Assembly: GCA_949296645.1 (NCBI GenBank)
Contig: CASFPH010000001.1
Coordinates: 95,058-159,057 of the forward strand
Length of the DNA: 64,000 nt
From: an uncultured Bacteroidales bacterium
GTDB lineage: Bacteria > Bacteroidota > Bacteroidia > Bacteroidales > UBA932
Reading direction: 5' to 3'
Position numbers and translations under genes: made by a program. This document shows, piece after piece, positions 33,792 through 41,615 of the stretch. The stretch's first letter is position 1. Every line of letters starts with the position of its first letter. The notes below the pieces were generated by a model. The model was not told where the DNA came from. It ran no database searches and saw only the letters and a list, made by a program, of their open reading frames with translations.

Positions 33792-34850
33792 ATGGCAGAC
33801 AACAGAATAATAAATTCAGGAAAACATATCGGTAAAGTACTGATAACAGACGACGGGAAATCTCTGCTTTCCGCGATTGAAAAGGAGACGGAAGGCAGGG
33901 AAAGGATTGTCATAACCGACAGATATGTCGCATCATATCACAGGGACATGGCAAACATATCCGACATGACCGCGGAATCGTCGGAAGAAAAAAAGAACCT
34001 TTCTTCAATAGAGGACATCGCCTCATTCATGCTGGAACGCAACATCGGCAGAAATGCCGTACTTGTCGGCATAGGAGGCGGAATAATCACGGACATGTGC
34101 GGCTTTGCCGCATCCATATACAAACGAGGGATAAGTTGCATAAACATTCCAACTACACTCCTTTCCCAGGTGGATGCCTCAGTCGGAGGAAAGACCGGAG
34201 TCAATTTGCACGGATACAAGAATATTCTCGGGACCATAACGCAACCTCAGGCAACAATCATATACACAGGATTTCTTGAAACGCTCCCGTATACGGAAAT
34301 AAGGTCAGGCCTCGCCGAACTCGTAAAGACCGCGCTTATAAGGTCCGAGGAATTCTACGACGAATGCCTTGAATCGTGTTCCATGGAAGGATGGTACAAA
34401 AACGCCGGCAGTATGACCGCCCTGATTGAAAAGGCATGCCTGACCAAACTTGAAATAGTCGAAAAGGATCCGTATGAAAAAGGTCTCAGACGGATACTGA
34501 ATCTCGGACACACATACGGTCATGCCATTGAAAAATACAGGATAGACCGGAAATCGGAAATTTCACACGGGGAGGCGGTCGCAGAAGGCATCATAATAGC
34601 CGCAAAAATATCCGAAAGGCTTTCCATTGCACCTAAAGGATTTTCCGAAAGCCTTGAAAACGATTTCAGGAAACTCGACCTTCCGGTTTCAGGACTGGCC
34701 CCTCTGGACAAAATATCCGGATTCGTCTCCAACGACAAAAAAGCCGACGGCGGCAATATCAACTTCATAACGATAGCCGCACCTGGCAAAGTGGAACAGA
34801 TCAGTATAAACATCAGAGAACTTGAAAGAATATGCTTGTCACTTCAATAA
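33792..34850 (+). CDS. aroB: 3-dehydroquinate synthase
   Basis: 352 residues. NAD- and Zn-dependent cyclisation of DAHP to 3-dehydroquinate, step 2 of the shikimate route. Motifs: VGIGGGIITDMCGFAAS, PTTLLSQVDASVGGKTGVN, SGLAELVKTALI, LNLGHTYGHAIE and the SHGEAVAEGI metal region. First gene of a rightward aroB-aroD/aroA-aroC cluster; its 3' end overlaps the fusion gene by 19 bases. Confidence 0.95.
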   Translation: MADNRIINSGKHIGKVLITDDGKSLLSAIEKETEGRERIVITDRYVASYHRDMANISDMTAESSEEKKNLSSIEDIASFMLERNIGRNAVLVGIGGGIITDMCGFAASIYKRGISCINIPTTLLSQVDASVGGKTGVNLHGYKNILGTITQPQATIIYTGFLETLPYTEIRSGLAELVKTALIRSEEFYDECLESCSMEGWYKNAGSMTALIEKACLTKLEIVEKDPYEKGLRRILNLGHTYGHAIEKYRIDRKSEISHGEAVAEGIIIAAKISERLSIAPKGFSESLENDFRKLDLPVSGLAPLDKISGFVSNDKKADGGNINFITIAAPGKVEQISINIRELERICLSLQ

Positions 34851-36778
34851 TAAACAGGGAAGACCTCGGAATCTTCGCAGAATCGGAAGCTGTGGAATTG
34901 AGAATGGATCTTCTTTCAGAATCATACGGGTTATCAGAAACAGCAGGAACGAAAAATGAAACGGAGAGAATACTGTCCGCAACAACCGGAAACGACGGAC
35001 GGTTCACAAAACCTGTAATAGCGACATGCCGCATAAGGGAAAACGACATACAGTCAGTTGCAACAGCATCGGAAATCCTCGAAAAATGCATTACGGCAGC
35101 ATGCACCTGGATAGATCTCGAAACGGAATGGCCTCATTCTGAAAGAGACATGCTTATACGGAAAGCCCATGAATCAGGAATAAAGGTCATAATCTCATAC
35201 CACAATTATTCCGGCAGCGACAGTTTCGAAACATTGAAATCGATATATGACAATGCCAGGAAATGCGGTGCCGATATTGTCAAGACGGTCATCACGGCAA
35301 AATGTACGGAAGATGCGGTGAATCTTCTGCGGGCATACTCATTCGCCGAACCCGGAACACTCGTCGCATTTGCCATGGGGGAAGCCGGACGCTTCAGCAG
35401 GCTTGCAGCACTGTCGAAAGGTTCCCCGTTCACCTATGTATCCGCATGCGGAGGCAGAGAATCAGCGCCGGGACAATACTCAATGGAAGAAATGCGTAAA
35501 CTGCTTTCTTCCGAAAACTATCCCGTAAGACTAGGCAAACATATTTACGGGAACCGGAGGAACATTCTCATTCCTTCATCAAAAAGCGTAGCTCAGAGGG
35601 CCGTCATACTGGCAGCACTTTCCGGAAAAACGACGGTTCTGGAAAACATGACCTTGTGCAACGATATTTCCGCTGCCGTCTCCACGGCAATAAAACTGGG
35701 TGCATCGGTAAGGGAAGGAAATGAGCCTTCCACCATCATAATCGAGTCTTCCAAAAATGAGTTATGTTCAGGAGAGACTCCTATTGAAATAGACTGCGGG
35801 GAATCCGGACTTATGACAAGGATTTCGCTTGCCATAGGCGCATTTCTGAAAAGGGACGTGACAATATGCGGACACGGCTCCCTGTTGACACGTAAATTCG
35901 ACAGCGAAATTGCAGATTTGGAAAATGCAGGCATCAAGACGGATTCGGACAACGGCAGACTGCCTGTCAAGATAAAAGGATGTCTGTCAGGGAAAAGCCA
36001 TATAAAGATAAACGCTACTGATTCGTCACAGTTCGTTACCGGAATGATGATTGCCTCCTCGAAACTTGCCGGCTGCCACCTCAAGCCTGAAATCATCGGA
36101 GAGGCAAGCCGCATGTACATAAAAATAACCGAAGAATGTATCAGGGCATCGGAAAATGAAAGGATCAGAATAGAAGGAGACTGGAGTTCTGCCGCATTCC
36201 ACATTGTAGCCTCTGCAATAAATTCAAGGGAAATCACCCTGCATAATCTGCGTACATGTTCAATGCAGCCTGACAAAGCGATAATCGATATAATACGGGA
36301 CTGCGGTGCGGATATAATTACAGTAAAGGAGCCGGACGGATTCGAAACGATAACCGTAAAGCGGGATCCTGAATCGGAACTCAGGCCGTTCATATTCGAT
36401 GCAGCCGATTCACCTGACCTCTTCCCTATCCTGTCCGTATTGGCCATGTTCTGTAACGGGGAAAGCAGGATAAAAGGATGGAAAAGACTCCTCAACAAGG
36501 AAAGCAACCGCCTTGAAAGCATCTGCTCCGAACTTTCCGTACTCGGTGCCGGCATATGGACCGAGGGGGAAGAACTTGCAATACGCCCTCCGGACAAAAC
36601 CGGCGCCCATGCACAGTCAGGACCTGCATTGTGCCGAAGTCATAATGATCACCGGATTGCAATGTCAATAGCAGTAGCTGCAACTGCCCTGCAAAGGGAA
36701 GTGTTCATCGACTCCATGCAACCAGCGGACAAATCCTACCCGGGATTCTGCACTGACCTTTACGACAATAACATATAA
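34832..36778 (+). CDS. aroD-aroA: Fusion protein: type I 3-dehydroquinate dehydratase + EPSP synthase
   Basis: 648 residues. Residues 1 to about 225 are a class I dehydroquinase: AVELRMDLL, PVIATCR, KVIISYHNY with the catalytic His, and ADIVKTVITA with the Schiff-base Lys. From about 235 to the end is EPSP synthase: LIPSSKSVAQRAVILAALSG, DCGESGLMTRIS, DSSQFVTGMM, EGDWSSAAFH, NKESNRLES (KESDR in most enzymes) and HNDHRIAMSIA, then DKSYPGF. Thus one chain covers steps 3 and 6 of the chorismate pathway. It begins 19 bases before the aroB stop and ends 37 bases before aroC. Confidence 0.92.
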   Translation: MLVTSIINREDLGIFAESEAVELRMDLLSESYGLSETAGTKNETERILSATTGNDGRFTKPVIATCRIRENDIQSVATASEILEKCITAACTWIDLETEWPHSERDMLIRKAHESGIKVIISYHNYSGSDSFETLKSIYDNARKCGADIVKTVITAKCTEDAVNLLRAYSFAEPGTLVAFAMGEAGRFSRLAALSKGSPFTYVSACGGRESAPGQYSMEEMRKLLSSENYPVRLGKHIYGNRRNILIPSSKSVAQRAVILAALSGKTTVLENMTLCNDISAAVSTAIKLGASVREGNEPSTIIIESSKNELCSGETPIEIDCGESGLMTRISLAIGAFLKRDVTICGHGSLLTRKFDSEIADLENAGIKTDSDNGRLPVKIKGCLSGKSHIKINATDSSQFVTGMMIASSKLAGCHLKPEIIGEASRMYIKITEECIRASENERIRIEGDWSSAAFHIVASAINSREITLHNLRTCSMQPDKAIIDIIRDCGADIITVKEPDGFETITVKRDPESELRPFIFDAADSPDLFPILSVLAMFCNGESRIKGWKRLLNKESNRLESICSELSVLGAGIWTEGEELAIRPPDKTGAHAQSGPALCRSHNDHRIAMSIAVAATALQREVFIDSMQPADKSYPGFCTDLYDNNI

Positions 36779-36815
36779 AACAAAGAAATAACTATACGCA
36801 GATAATATTATACAG

Positions 36816-37805
36816 ATGAACTCTTTCGGCAGAATTTTCAGAACGACAATTTTCGGAGAATCACATGGCAGGAACATCGGTGTTGTCATTGACGGAATCC
36901 CTGCAGGAACGGAAATAACGGAAGACATGCTTGCGACAGATCTGGAACGCAGAAAATCGGGGGCTGCAGGAACTACACCGAGAAAAGAAAGCGACAGGCC
37001 GGTAATAGTAAGCGGAGTACTCGACAATTGCGCCACAGGGGCACCGGTTACGATTCTGTTCGAAAACCGGAACACAGCATCAAAGGACTATGACGCATTC
37101 AGAGCACTTCCAAGACCGGGGCACAGCGATTTCAGCGCTTCCGTGAAATACAATTTCTTCAATGACCTCAGGGGCGGAGGACATTTTTCAGGACGCCTTA
37201 CTCTGGGGATTGTGGCAGCGGGAACCATAGCGAAAAAAATACTTGCAGATACATGCAAGAATGTATCCATACAGGCCCGTCTTATTGCAATAGGAGGAGA
37301 AACCGATACCGGGAAATGGGATGCAATGATAGAAGACACCGTTTCTAAAGGCGACTCCCTCGGAGGGCTTGTAGAATGCAGGTGCAGCGGTCTGCCGGCA
37401 GGAATGGGAGAGCCTTTTTTCGACAGCGTAGAATCATTGGTTTCACATATAGTCTTTGCCGTTCCGGGAGTAAGGGGCATAGAATTCGGAGACGGATTCA
37501 GGGCAGCAGCAATGAAAGGAAGCGAACACAATGACAGATATGTTGACAGTCATGGCAAAACTGCGACAAACGGCTGCGGAGGAATAAACGGAGGAATAAC
37601 AAACGGCAACGAAATAGTGTTCAGGGTAGCATTCAAACCTACAGCAAGTATAGCCGCACCACAGGAAACATACAACTTCATAGACGAAAAGATGGATACG
37701 CTCCTGATAGAGGGCAGACACGATGCATGTTTCGCACTGCGGACCCCAGTCATAATAGAATCAGCAGCAGCAATCGTGCTGACCGATCTGCTGCTGCTGA
37801 AATGA
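36816..37805 (+). CDS. aroC: Chorismate synthase (GGGHFSGRLT subtype)
   Basis: 329 residues, slightly short for the family (about 350-390). Makes chorismate from EPSP using reduced FMN. Recognisable motifs: FRTTIFGESHG at the start, TTPRKESDRPVIVSGV, RPGHSDF and NGGITNGNEI. The central signature is GGGHFSGRLT rather than the more widespread GGGRSSARET, a variant I associate mainly with Firmicutes-type enzymes. The C-terminal codons contain a 12-bp inverted repeat. Last gene of the aro cluster, with 18 bases to the converging TlpA-like gene. Confidence 0.93.
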   Translation: MNSFGRIFRTTIFGESHGRNIGVVIDGIPAGTEITEDMLATDLERRKSGAAGTTPRKESDRPVIVSGVLDNCATGAPVTILFENRNTASKDYDAFRALPRPGHSDFSASVKYNFFNDLRGGGHFSGRLTLGIVAAGTIAKKILADTCKNVSIQARLIAIGGETDTGKWDAMIEDTVSKGDSLGGLVECRCSGLPAGMGEPFFDSVESLVSHIVFAVPGVRGIEFGDGFRAAAMKGSEHNDRYVDSHGKTATNGCGGINGGITNGNEIVFRVAFKPTASIAAPQETYNFIDEKMDTLLIEGRHDACFALRTPVIIESAAAIVLTDLLLLK

Positions 37806-37823
37806 TATGCCTGCATCCCAAGA

Positions 37824-38894
37824 TTATTCGAATATCTTAGACAGCTGTTCATCAAGTCCGGAATCATCGAACTTGCCTATTATGCGTCCGTCCTTGTCTA
37901 TAAGATACTTCGTAGGCAGGAAGTGAACCGCATACTTTTCACTGATATCATTGGTCTTGTCCATTATGAACTCAGGCTCATATTGCATTTTAAGCCCTCT
38001 CAGGACATGATGGAACATTCCGATGCCGTCTTTTTCGACAGCGTTCCTCCAGTCTTCCGGAGACTGGTCGTCATCAGCCACGCATACTACTTCCAGACCT
38101 GATTTGTTATACTTTTTATAAAGTTCCTTAAGATGAGGATTGCTGTGTCTGCACGGCACGCACCAGCTTGCCCAGAAATCAAGTATGACATATTTCCCTT
38201 TCAATGAAGAAAGCGAAAATTCCTTTCCGTTTATATCGACAGCACTGAAATCAGGAGCTTCCTTCCCGGGCAATACACGTTCAAGCTTATCAAGTTCTTC
38301 CTTTAATGCAACTCCGTCAGGGTATGCCTTGACATTGTCGGACAGAGGATTATACAAATCCTTAAGCTGCTGATAATCCATACCTACGGCAATATTCATA
38401 AGGATAATCGCCGAAACTACAGATTCCGGATTGCTTTTTATATAATTCACAAAAATATCTTCGGATCGCTTCTCCCTATAAAGAGTATTCAGACTGTCCA
38501 AAGCAGTATTAAGCGGAGAACCTGCCAGCTTTGCCTTTGAAAAGTTTTCCTTGTCGATATTTACCGACATGTCGCATCTGTCGATCAGAAAGCGCAGATA
38601 TTTGTCGTTGGTCCTGTCGTTAAGACTTCCCATATAAATAAGTATGAACTCAGGCTTATTTACTTTTCCGCTTATCGAGAAACGCCCGTTCTCAACCAGA
38701 ACACTGTCTTCTACGCTGACGGAATCATCAGCATTATAGGAGAACTTGACATACTCATTGTCAGAACCGTCTATGGTCCCGTTTATGACAAAAGCATCGG
38801 GATCCGCAGAATTACAGGATACTACAAAAAGGGCCGTAAGGGCCATTACAGAAAATTTTTTCCAATTCATAAAAATATTTTTAAAATTCATCAT
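37824..38894 (-). CDS. TlpA-like thiol-disulfide lipoprotein with DUF4369-type N-terminal domain
   Basis: 356 residues. A lipoprotein signal ends at LFVVSC (Cys27). The N-terminal half (about 35-225) resembles DUF4369 (FVINGTIDGSDNEYVKFSY). The C-terminal half (about 230-356) is a TlpA/ResA-type thioredoxin: PGKEAPDFSAVDINGKEFSL, active site WASWCVPCRHSNP, cis-Pro loop HFLPTKYLIDKDG. Envelope thiol-disulfide exchange is the likely role. The start overlaps the stop of the UGA-containing thioredoxin gene upstream (ATGATG over TGA), so the two are coupled; the canonical CxxC here contrasts with the UxxC there. Confidence 0.88.
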   Translation of the reverse strand: MMNFKNIFMNWKKFSVMALTALFVVSCNSADPDAFVINGTIDGSDNEYVKFSYNADDSVSVEDSVLVENGRFSISGKVNKPEFILIYMGSLNDRTNDKYLRFLIDRCDMSVNIDKENFSKAKLAGSPLNTALDSLNTLYREKRSEDIFVNYIKSNPESVVSAIILMNIAVGMDYQQLKDLYNPLSDNVKAYPDGVALKEELDKLERVLPGKEAPDFSAVDINGKEFSLSSLKGKYVILDFWASWCVPCRHSNPHLKELYKKYNKSGLEVVCVADDDQSPEDWRNAVEKDGIGMFHHVLRGLKMQYEPEFIMDKTNDISEKYAVHFLPTKYLIDKDGRIIGKFDDSGLDEQLSKIFE

Positions 38895-39970
38895 TTACCT
38901 GATATTTCGTCGTAAAGGCCCTGCCATATCCGCTTGTTTCTTCCCTCTGCGGATTCCAGCGCTTTTCCGACAAACTCCCTGGCTCCCTGACTGTCTTTCA
39001 AAAAGTATTTCTGTCTGTAAAGGTAGTATTGGAATGAAAAAAGGTCTGCCTGCGACAAAGTGTCGAATTTTTCGCATGCCAGATCGAAGATGACCGCTAT
39101 ACCCTTCTCTCTGACAGGGATTATCGCATCATACAGTATTTTCAAGGCCTTGGAAGGAGATTTTCCTATAATGTTCCCGACTTTGACATATTCATCTTCA
39201 TCAACCTCATCCCCCGACAGAAGCATATATTTCAGACTGTTCTCGACTATTACATCAACAGCACTTACACACATGTCCGAATTGATTTTCCCTCCGGAGA
39301 TTATACGCTTTTGACCTTCATCGCTGCAAAGGAAATCATAGAACCCGGAGTTCACCTTGTCATAATAGAAAAGTGTCATGAAATCGAGATACTCCTTTAT
39401 GAACTCATCTATTCTGTCTTTTTCCACTGCTTCAACATACAGTTTTTCCAAAGCTTCCGACATATCGTGGTTGAGATCAGAAGACGAAGCGTATCTGAAG
39501 AACCCTTCCGCCGACACGGAACCGTCTCTGAAACCTTTTCTTTTACTTTCAATATAGTTTTCCGGATCCGACAGTGAAACCATTGTCGAAATAAATTCGT
39601 CTTCCACGTCTGACGCTCCGGAAACCCTCGACAGCAGTTTGCCATTTTCATCAAGGACCAGAAATGTAGGATGGCTCCCTACATTGAACATGGCTTCCAC
39701 CCTGTCGTTTTCAGGATGGCCGGTAGGATAATGCAGGAAAATATACTTTTCATTAAGGGCATTCCCCACCTTTTCGGACGGCAGATAATCCTTATCCACC
39801 TTAATGCACGGCGCTCAGCCACCCGGGCTGGTACAATCCACCAGAACAAGTTTTCCCTGTTCCGCAGCCATTTTCAACCCCTCTTCAAGTGAACAGTCGT
39901 AAACTTTCACCTGCGCGAATGCAGCGAAGGATAGAAAAAGCGCAAATAAAACAAAAACTGTCTTTTTCAT
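38891..39970 (-). CDS. Candidate selenocysteine thioredoxin-like secreted protein (in-frame UGA at codon 52)
   Basis: Reading from the ATG at 39970 gives 359 codons to the TGA stop, with one internal in-frame UGA at 39817-39815 (codon 52). The N-terminus is a clear signal peptide (KKTVFVLFALFLSFAAFAQ). Then comes KLVLVDCTSPGG-U-APC-IKVDKDYLP, where U takes the place of the first Cys of a thioredoxin CxxC, giving UAPC. After it the thioredoxin fold continues, with FNVGSHPTFLVLDENGK as the cis-Pro strand, followed by a helical C-terminal domain (about 130-359). Automatic callers will start at the GTG at 39799 and lose the signal peptide and active site. A SECIS-like hairpin lies 23 bases after the UGA. 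Alternatives: nonsense mutation or base error. Overlaps the downstream TlpA-like gene; 71 bases and a terminator separate it from susD. Confidence 0.7.
39780..39814 (-). promoter_or_regulatory. SECIS-like hairpin downstream of the in-frame UGA
   Basis: In the mRNA, GGUGGAUAA (39800-39792) pairs with UUAUCUGCC (39788-39780): nine pairs including two G-U wobbles, closed by the loop GGA (39791-39789). The loop starts 23 nt after the UGA and has G in its first two positions. Bacterial SECIS elements are expected to have a small loop with a G in the first two positions, about 16-37 nt after the UGA, so it fits. Confidence 0.5.
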
Positions 39971-39992
39971 AAACATAAACAATATTTAACTC

Positions 39993-40022
39993 AAAAAACG
40001 GCCGCCGCTCCTGACAGCGGCC
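39993..40022 (-). terminator. Intrinsic terminator after susD
   Basis: On the minus strand GGCCGCT and its GC-rich complement (bulged) form a strong hairpin followed by six T. It sits between susD and the UGA-containing thioredoxin gene, so the two thioredoxin genes would be expressed by read-through or from a promoter I cannot identify. Confidence 0.75.
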
Positions 40023-40041
40023 ATTACATATATAGTGAAAA

Positions 40042-41574
40042 TCAATATGTATTCTGCTTCAGTTCACCCCTGCCGGCAAGGATATCGCTCTCAGGGATCT
40101 GTGCGGCGATTTTTCTGTCACCAGGTTTCAAAACATACTCCTGAAGCTGGGAAGAAACATCTACCCCGGCAGAAGAATATGCATAGAACTTCTGCGTTAT
40201 CGTAACATCATCTGCAGGATAGTCGTTCGCATTATATCTCCTGACATCGAAAAGCCTGTTGAACGGACCTGTTTCCCTTCTTCTCTCACGCAGTACCTTG
40301 GCTATTGCATCATCACGGTCGGAAGCCGATAAATTTACATTTCCTGACGGATCTATTCTCTTTGCCCTCAAACGGTTGACAATATTCATAGCCTCATTCC
40401 AGTCCCCTTCACGTGCCTCACATTCGGCAACCGTAAGGAGCATTTCCGGAACAGTTATACAATACGTATAAGGATGCATTATAAACGGAACATCTATCGG
40501 TCTTCCGTTCAGATAACAGTAATTCTGTACATAAAAATACTTGAATCTGCCATCTTCCTCCTTTGGACCGTCTGCGTCGAAACACTCTATAAGGGACTCG
40601 GAAGGAAGACAGTCAGTAGTAAATCCCATCGAGAAAGCGGAACCTGCAGTACCTATCCAGTAATTCTCAGTCCATTCATTGGTCAGGTCGTATCCGTATT
40701 CGGTAGCCGGATACTTCACTTCGAACTCTATGGTCTCTCCACCTATCTCGATAGACCCGTTATCGACCCTGTCCGCATAACCTATGGCATTATAATCCAT
40801 GATATTTTCCTCTCCGTAGAGATTCAGGGCCTCCTCGGCATATTTTTTTGCGTTTGCATAGTCGTTCTTCATAAGATAGAACCTGCTTGCAAGAGCATTT
40901 GCCGCAGCCTTAGTAACCCTGTATACACTTCCCTGTCCAGCCTTTGCGGTAAGGTCCACATCTATCTTGAGAGCTTCCTTTATATCCTCTTCTACAAAAG
41001 CATACGTATCCTTAAGCGATGCCCTTGCCACCGAATAATCGAATGAAGGCGACTGTGAAAGAACAAGGCCCATTTCCTCAAGATTCTCTTCACAATACGG
41101 AAGAGTATAGACATTCAGCAACTCCATGAAAGAATATGCCCTTCTGAAACAAGCTTTCGATTTAAGCCTCTGATATTCGGCCTCGGTAATATCAATCTCA
41201 TCCAGTTTGCTTAATACAAGATTGGACCTGAATATGTTCTGGTACCTGTACATCCAGTGGTAGTCCTTGTTGGTACCATTCTCTTTTCTCTCCCATGTGG
41301 CAGCCTGTACGGTCTGTACATCATAAGAGCCGACACGGGCACCTTCAAGTTCATAACTCAACGCCAGATCACCGCCCCCGAAAATCAGATTGGCTGAGAT
41401 ATTGTCGTTTCTCCACATTCCTGCCAGTATGGATTCCATATCCTCATATGTACTCGGAACTATATTCGAGGACTTCGACGGCCTTACCGAAAGGAAACTC
41501 TCGCATGAATTCAATGCAGCAACGCATGATAATGCAAGCACATATTTTCCGATAGTCTTATATATATTTTTCAT
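40042..41574 (-). CDS. SusD/RagB-family outer-membrane nutrient-binding lipoprotein
   Basis: 510 residues from the ATG at 41574 (MKNIYKTIGKYVL); the frame is open further upstream into the susC end but without a signal peptide. Lipobox AALNSC, then SFLSVRPSKS, the typical SusD N-terminus. TPR-like helices and a C-terminal RRRETGPFNRLFDVRRYN region, characteristic of SusD, follow. It caps the SusC barrel from outside and binds substrate. It lies 41 bases after susC. The ligand (glycan, peptide or other) is not given by the context, as no glycoside hydrolases are present. Confidence 0.92.
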   Translation of the reverse strand: MKNIYKTIGKYVLALSCVAALNSCESFLSVRPSKSSNIVPSTYEDMESILAGMWRNDNISANLIFGGGDLALSYELEGARVGSYDVQTVQAATWERKENGTNKDYHWMYRYQNIFRSNLVLSKLDEIDITEAEYQRLKSKACFRRAYSFMELLNVYTLPYCEENLEEMGLVLSQSPSFDYSVARASLKDTYAFVEEDIKEALKIDVDLTAKAGQGSVYRVTKAAANALASRFYLMKNDYANAKKYAEEALNLYGEENIMDYNAIGYADRVDNGSIEIGGETIEFEVKYPATEYGYDLTNEWTENYWIGTAGSAFSMGFTTDCLPSESLIECFDADGPKEEDGRFKYFYVQNYCYLNGRPIDVPFIMHPYTYCITVPEMLLTVAECEAREGDWNEAMNIVNRLRAKRIDPSGNVNLSASDRDDAIAKVLRERRRETGPFNRLFDVRRYNANDYPADDVTITQKFYAYSSAGVDVSSQLQEYVLKPGDRKIAAQIPESDILAGRGELKQNTY

Positions 41575-41615
41575 CTTGATTACAATTTGCAGATTTATAA
41601 TAAACATCTTAACGG

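Noticed and set aside
38891..39799. A 302-residue gene starting at GTG 39799
   Set aside because: This start would leave a thioredoxin fold without signal peptide or active site, while the same frame continues upstream through a single UGA to a perfect signal peptide. I prefer the 359-codon reading.
39815..39817. UGA read as tryptophan by a changed genetic code
   Set aside because: Several genes here end in UGA at the expected family length (tyrS, aroC), so UGA is a stop in general. A Trp at this place would also remove the first active-site residue.
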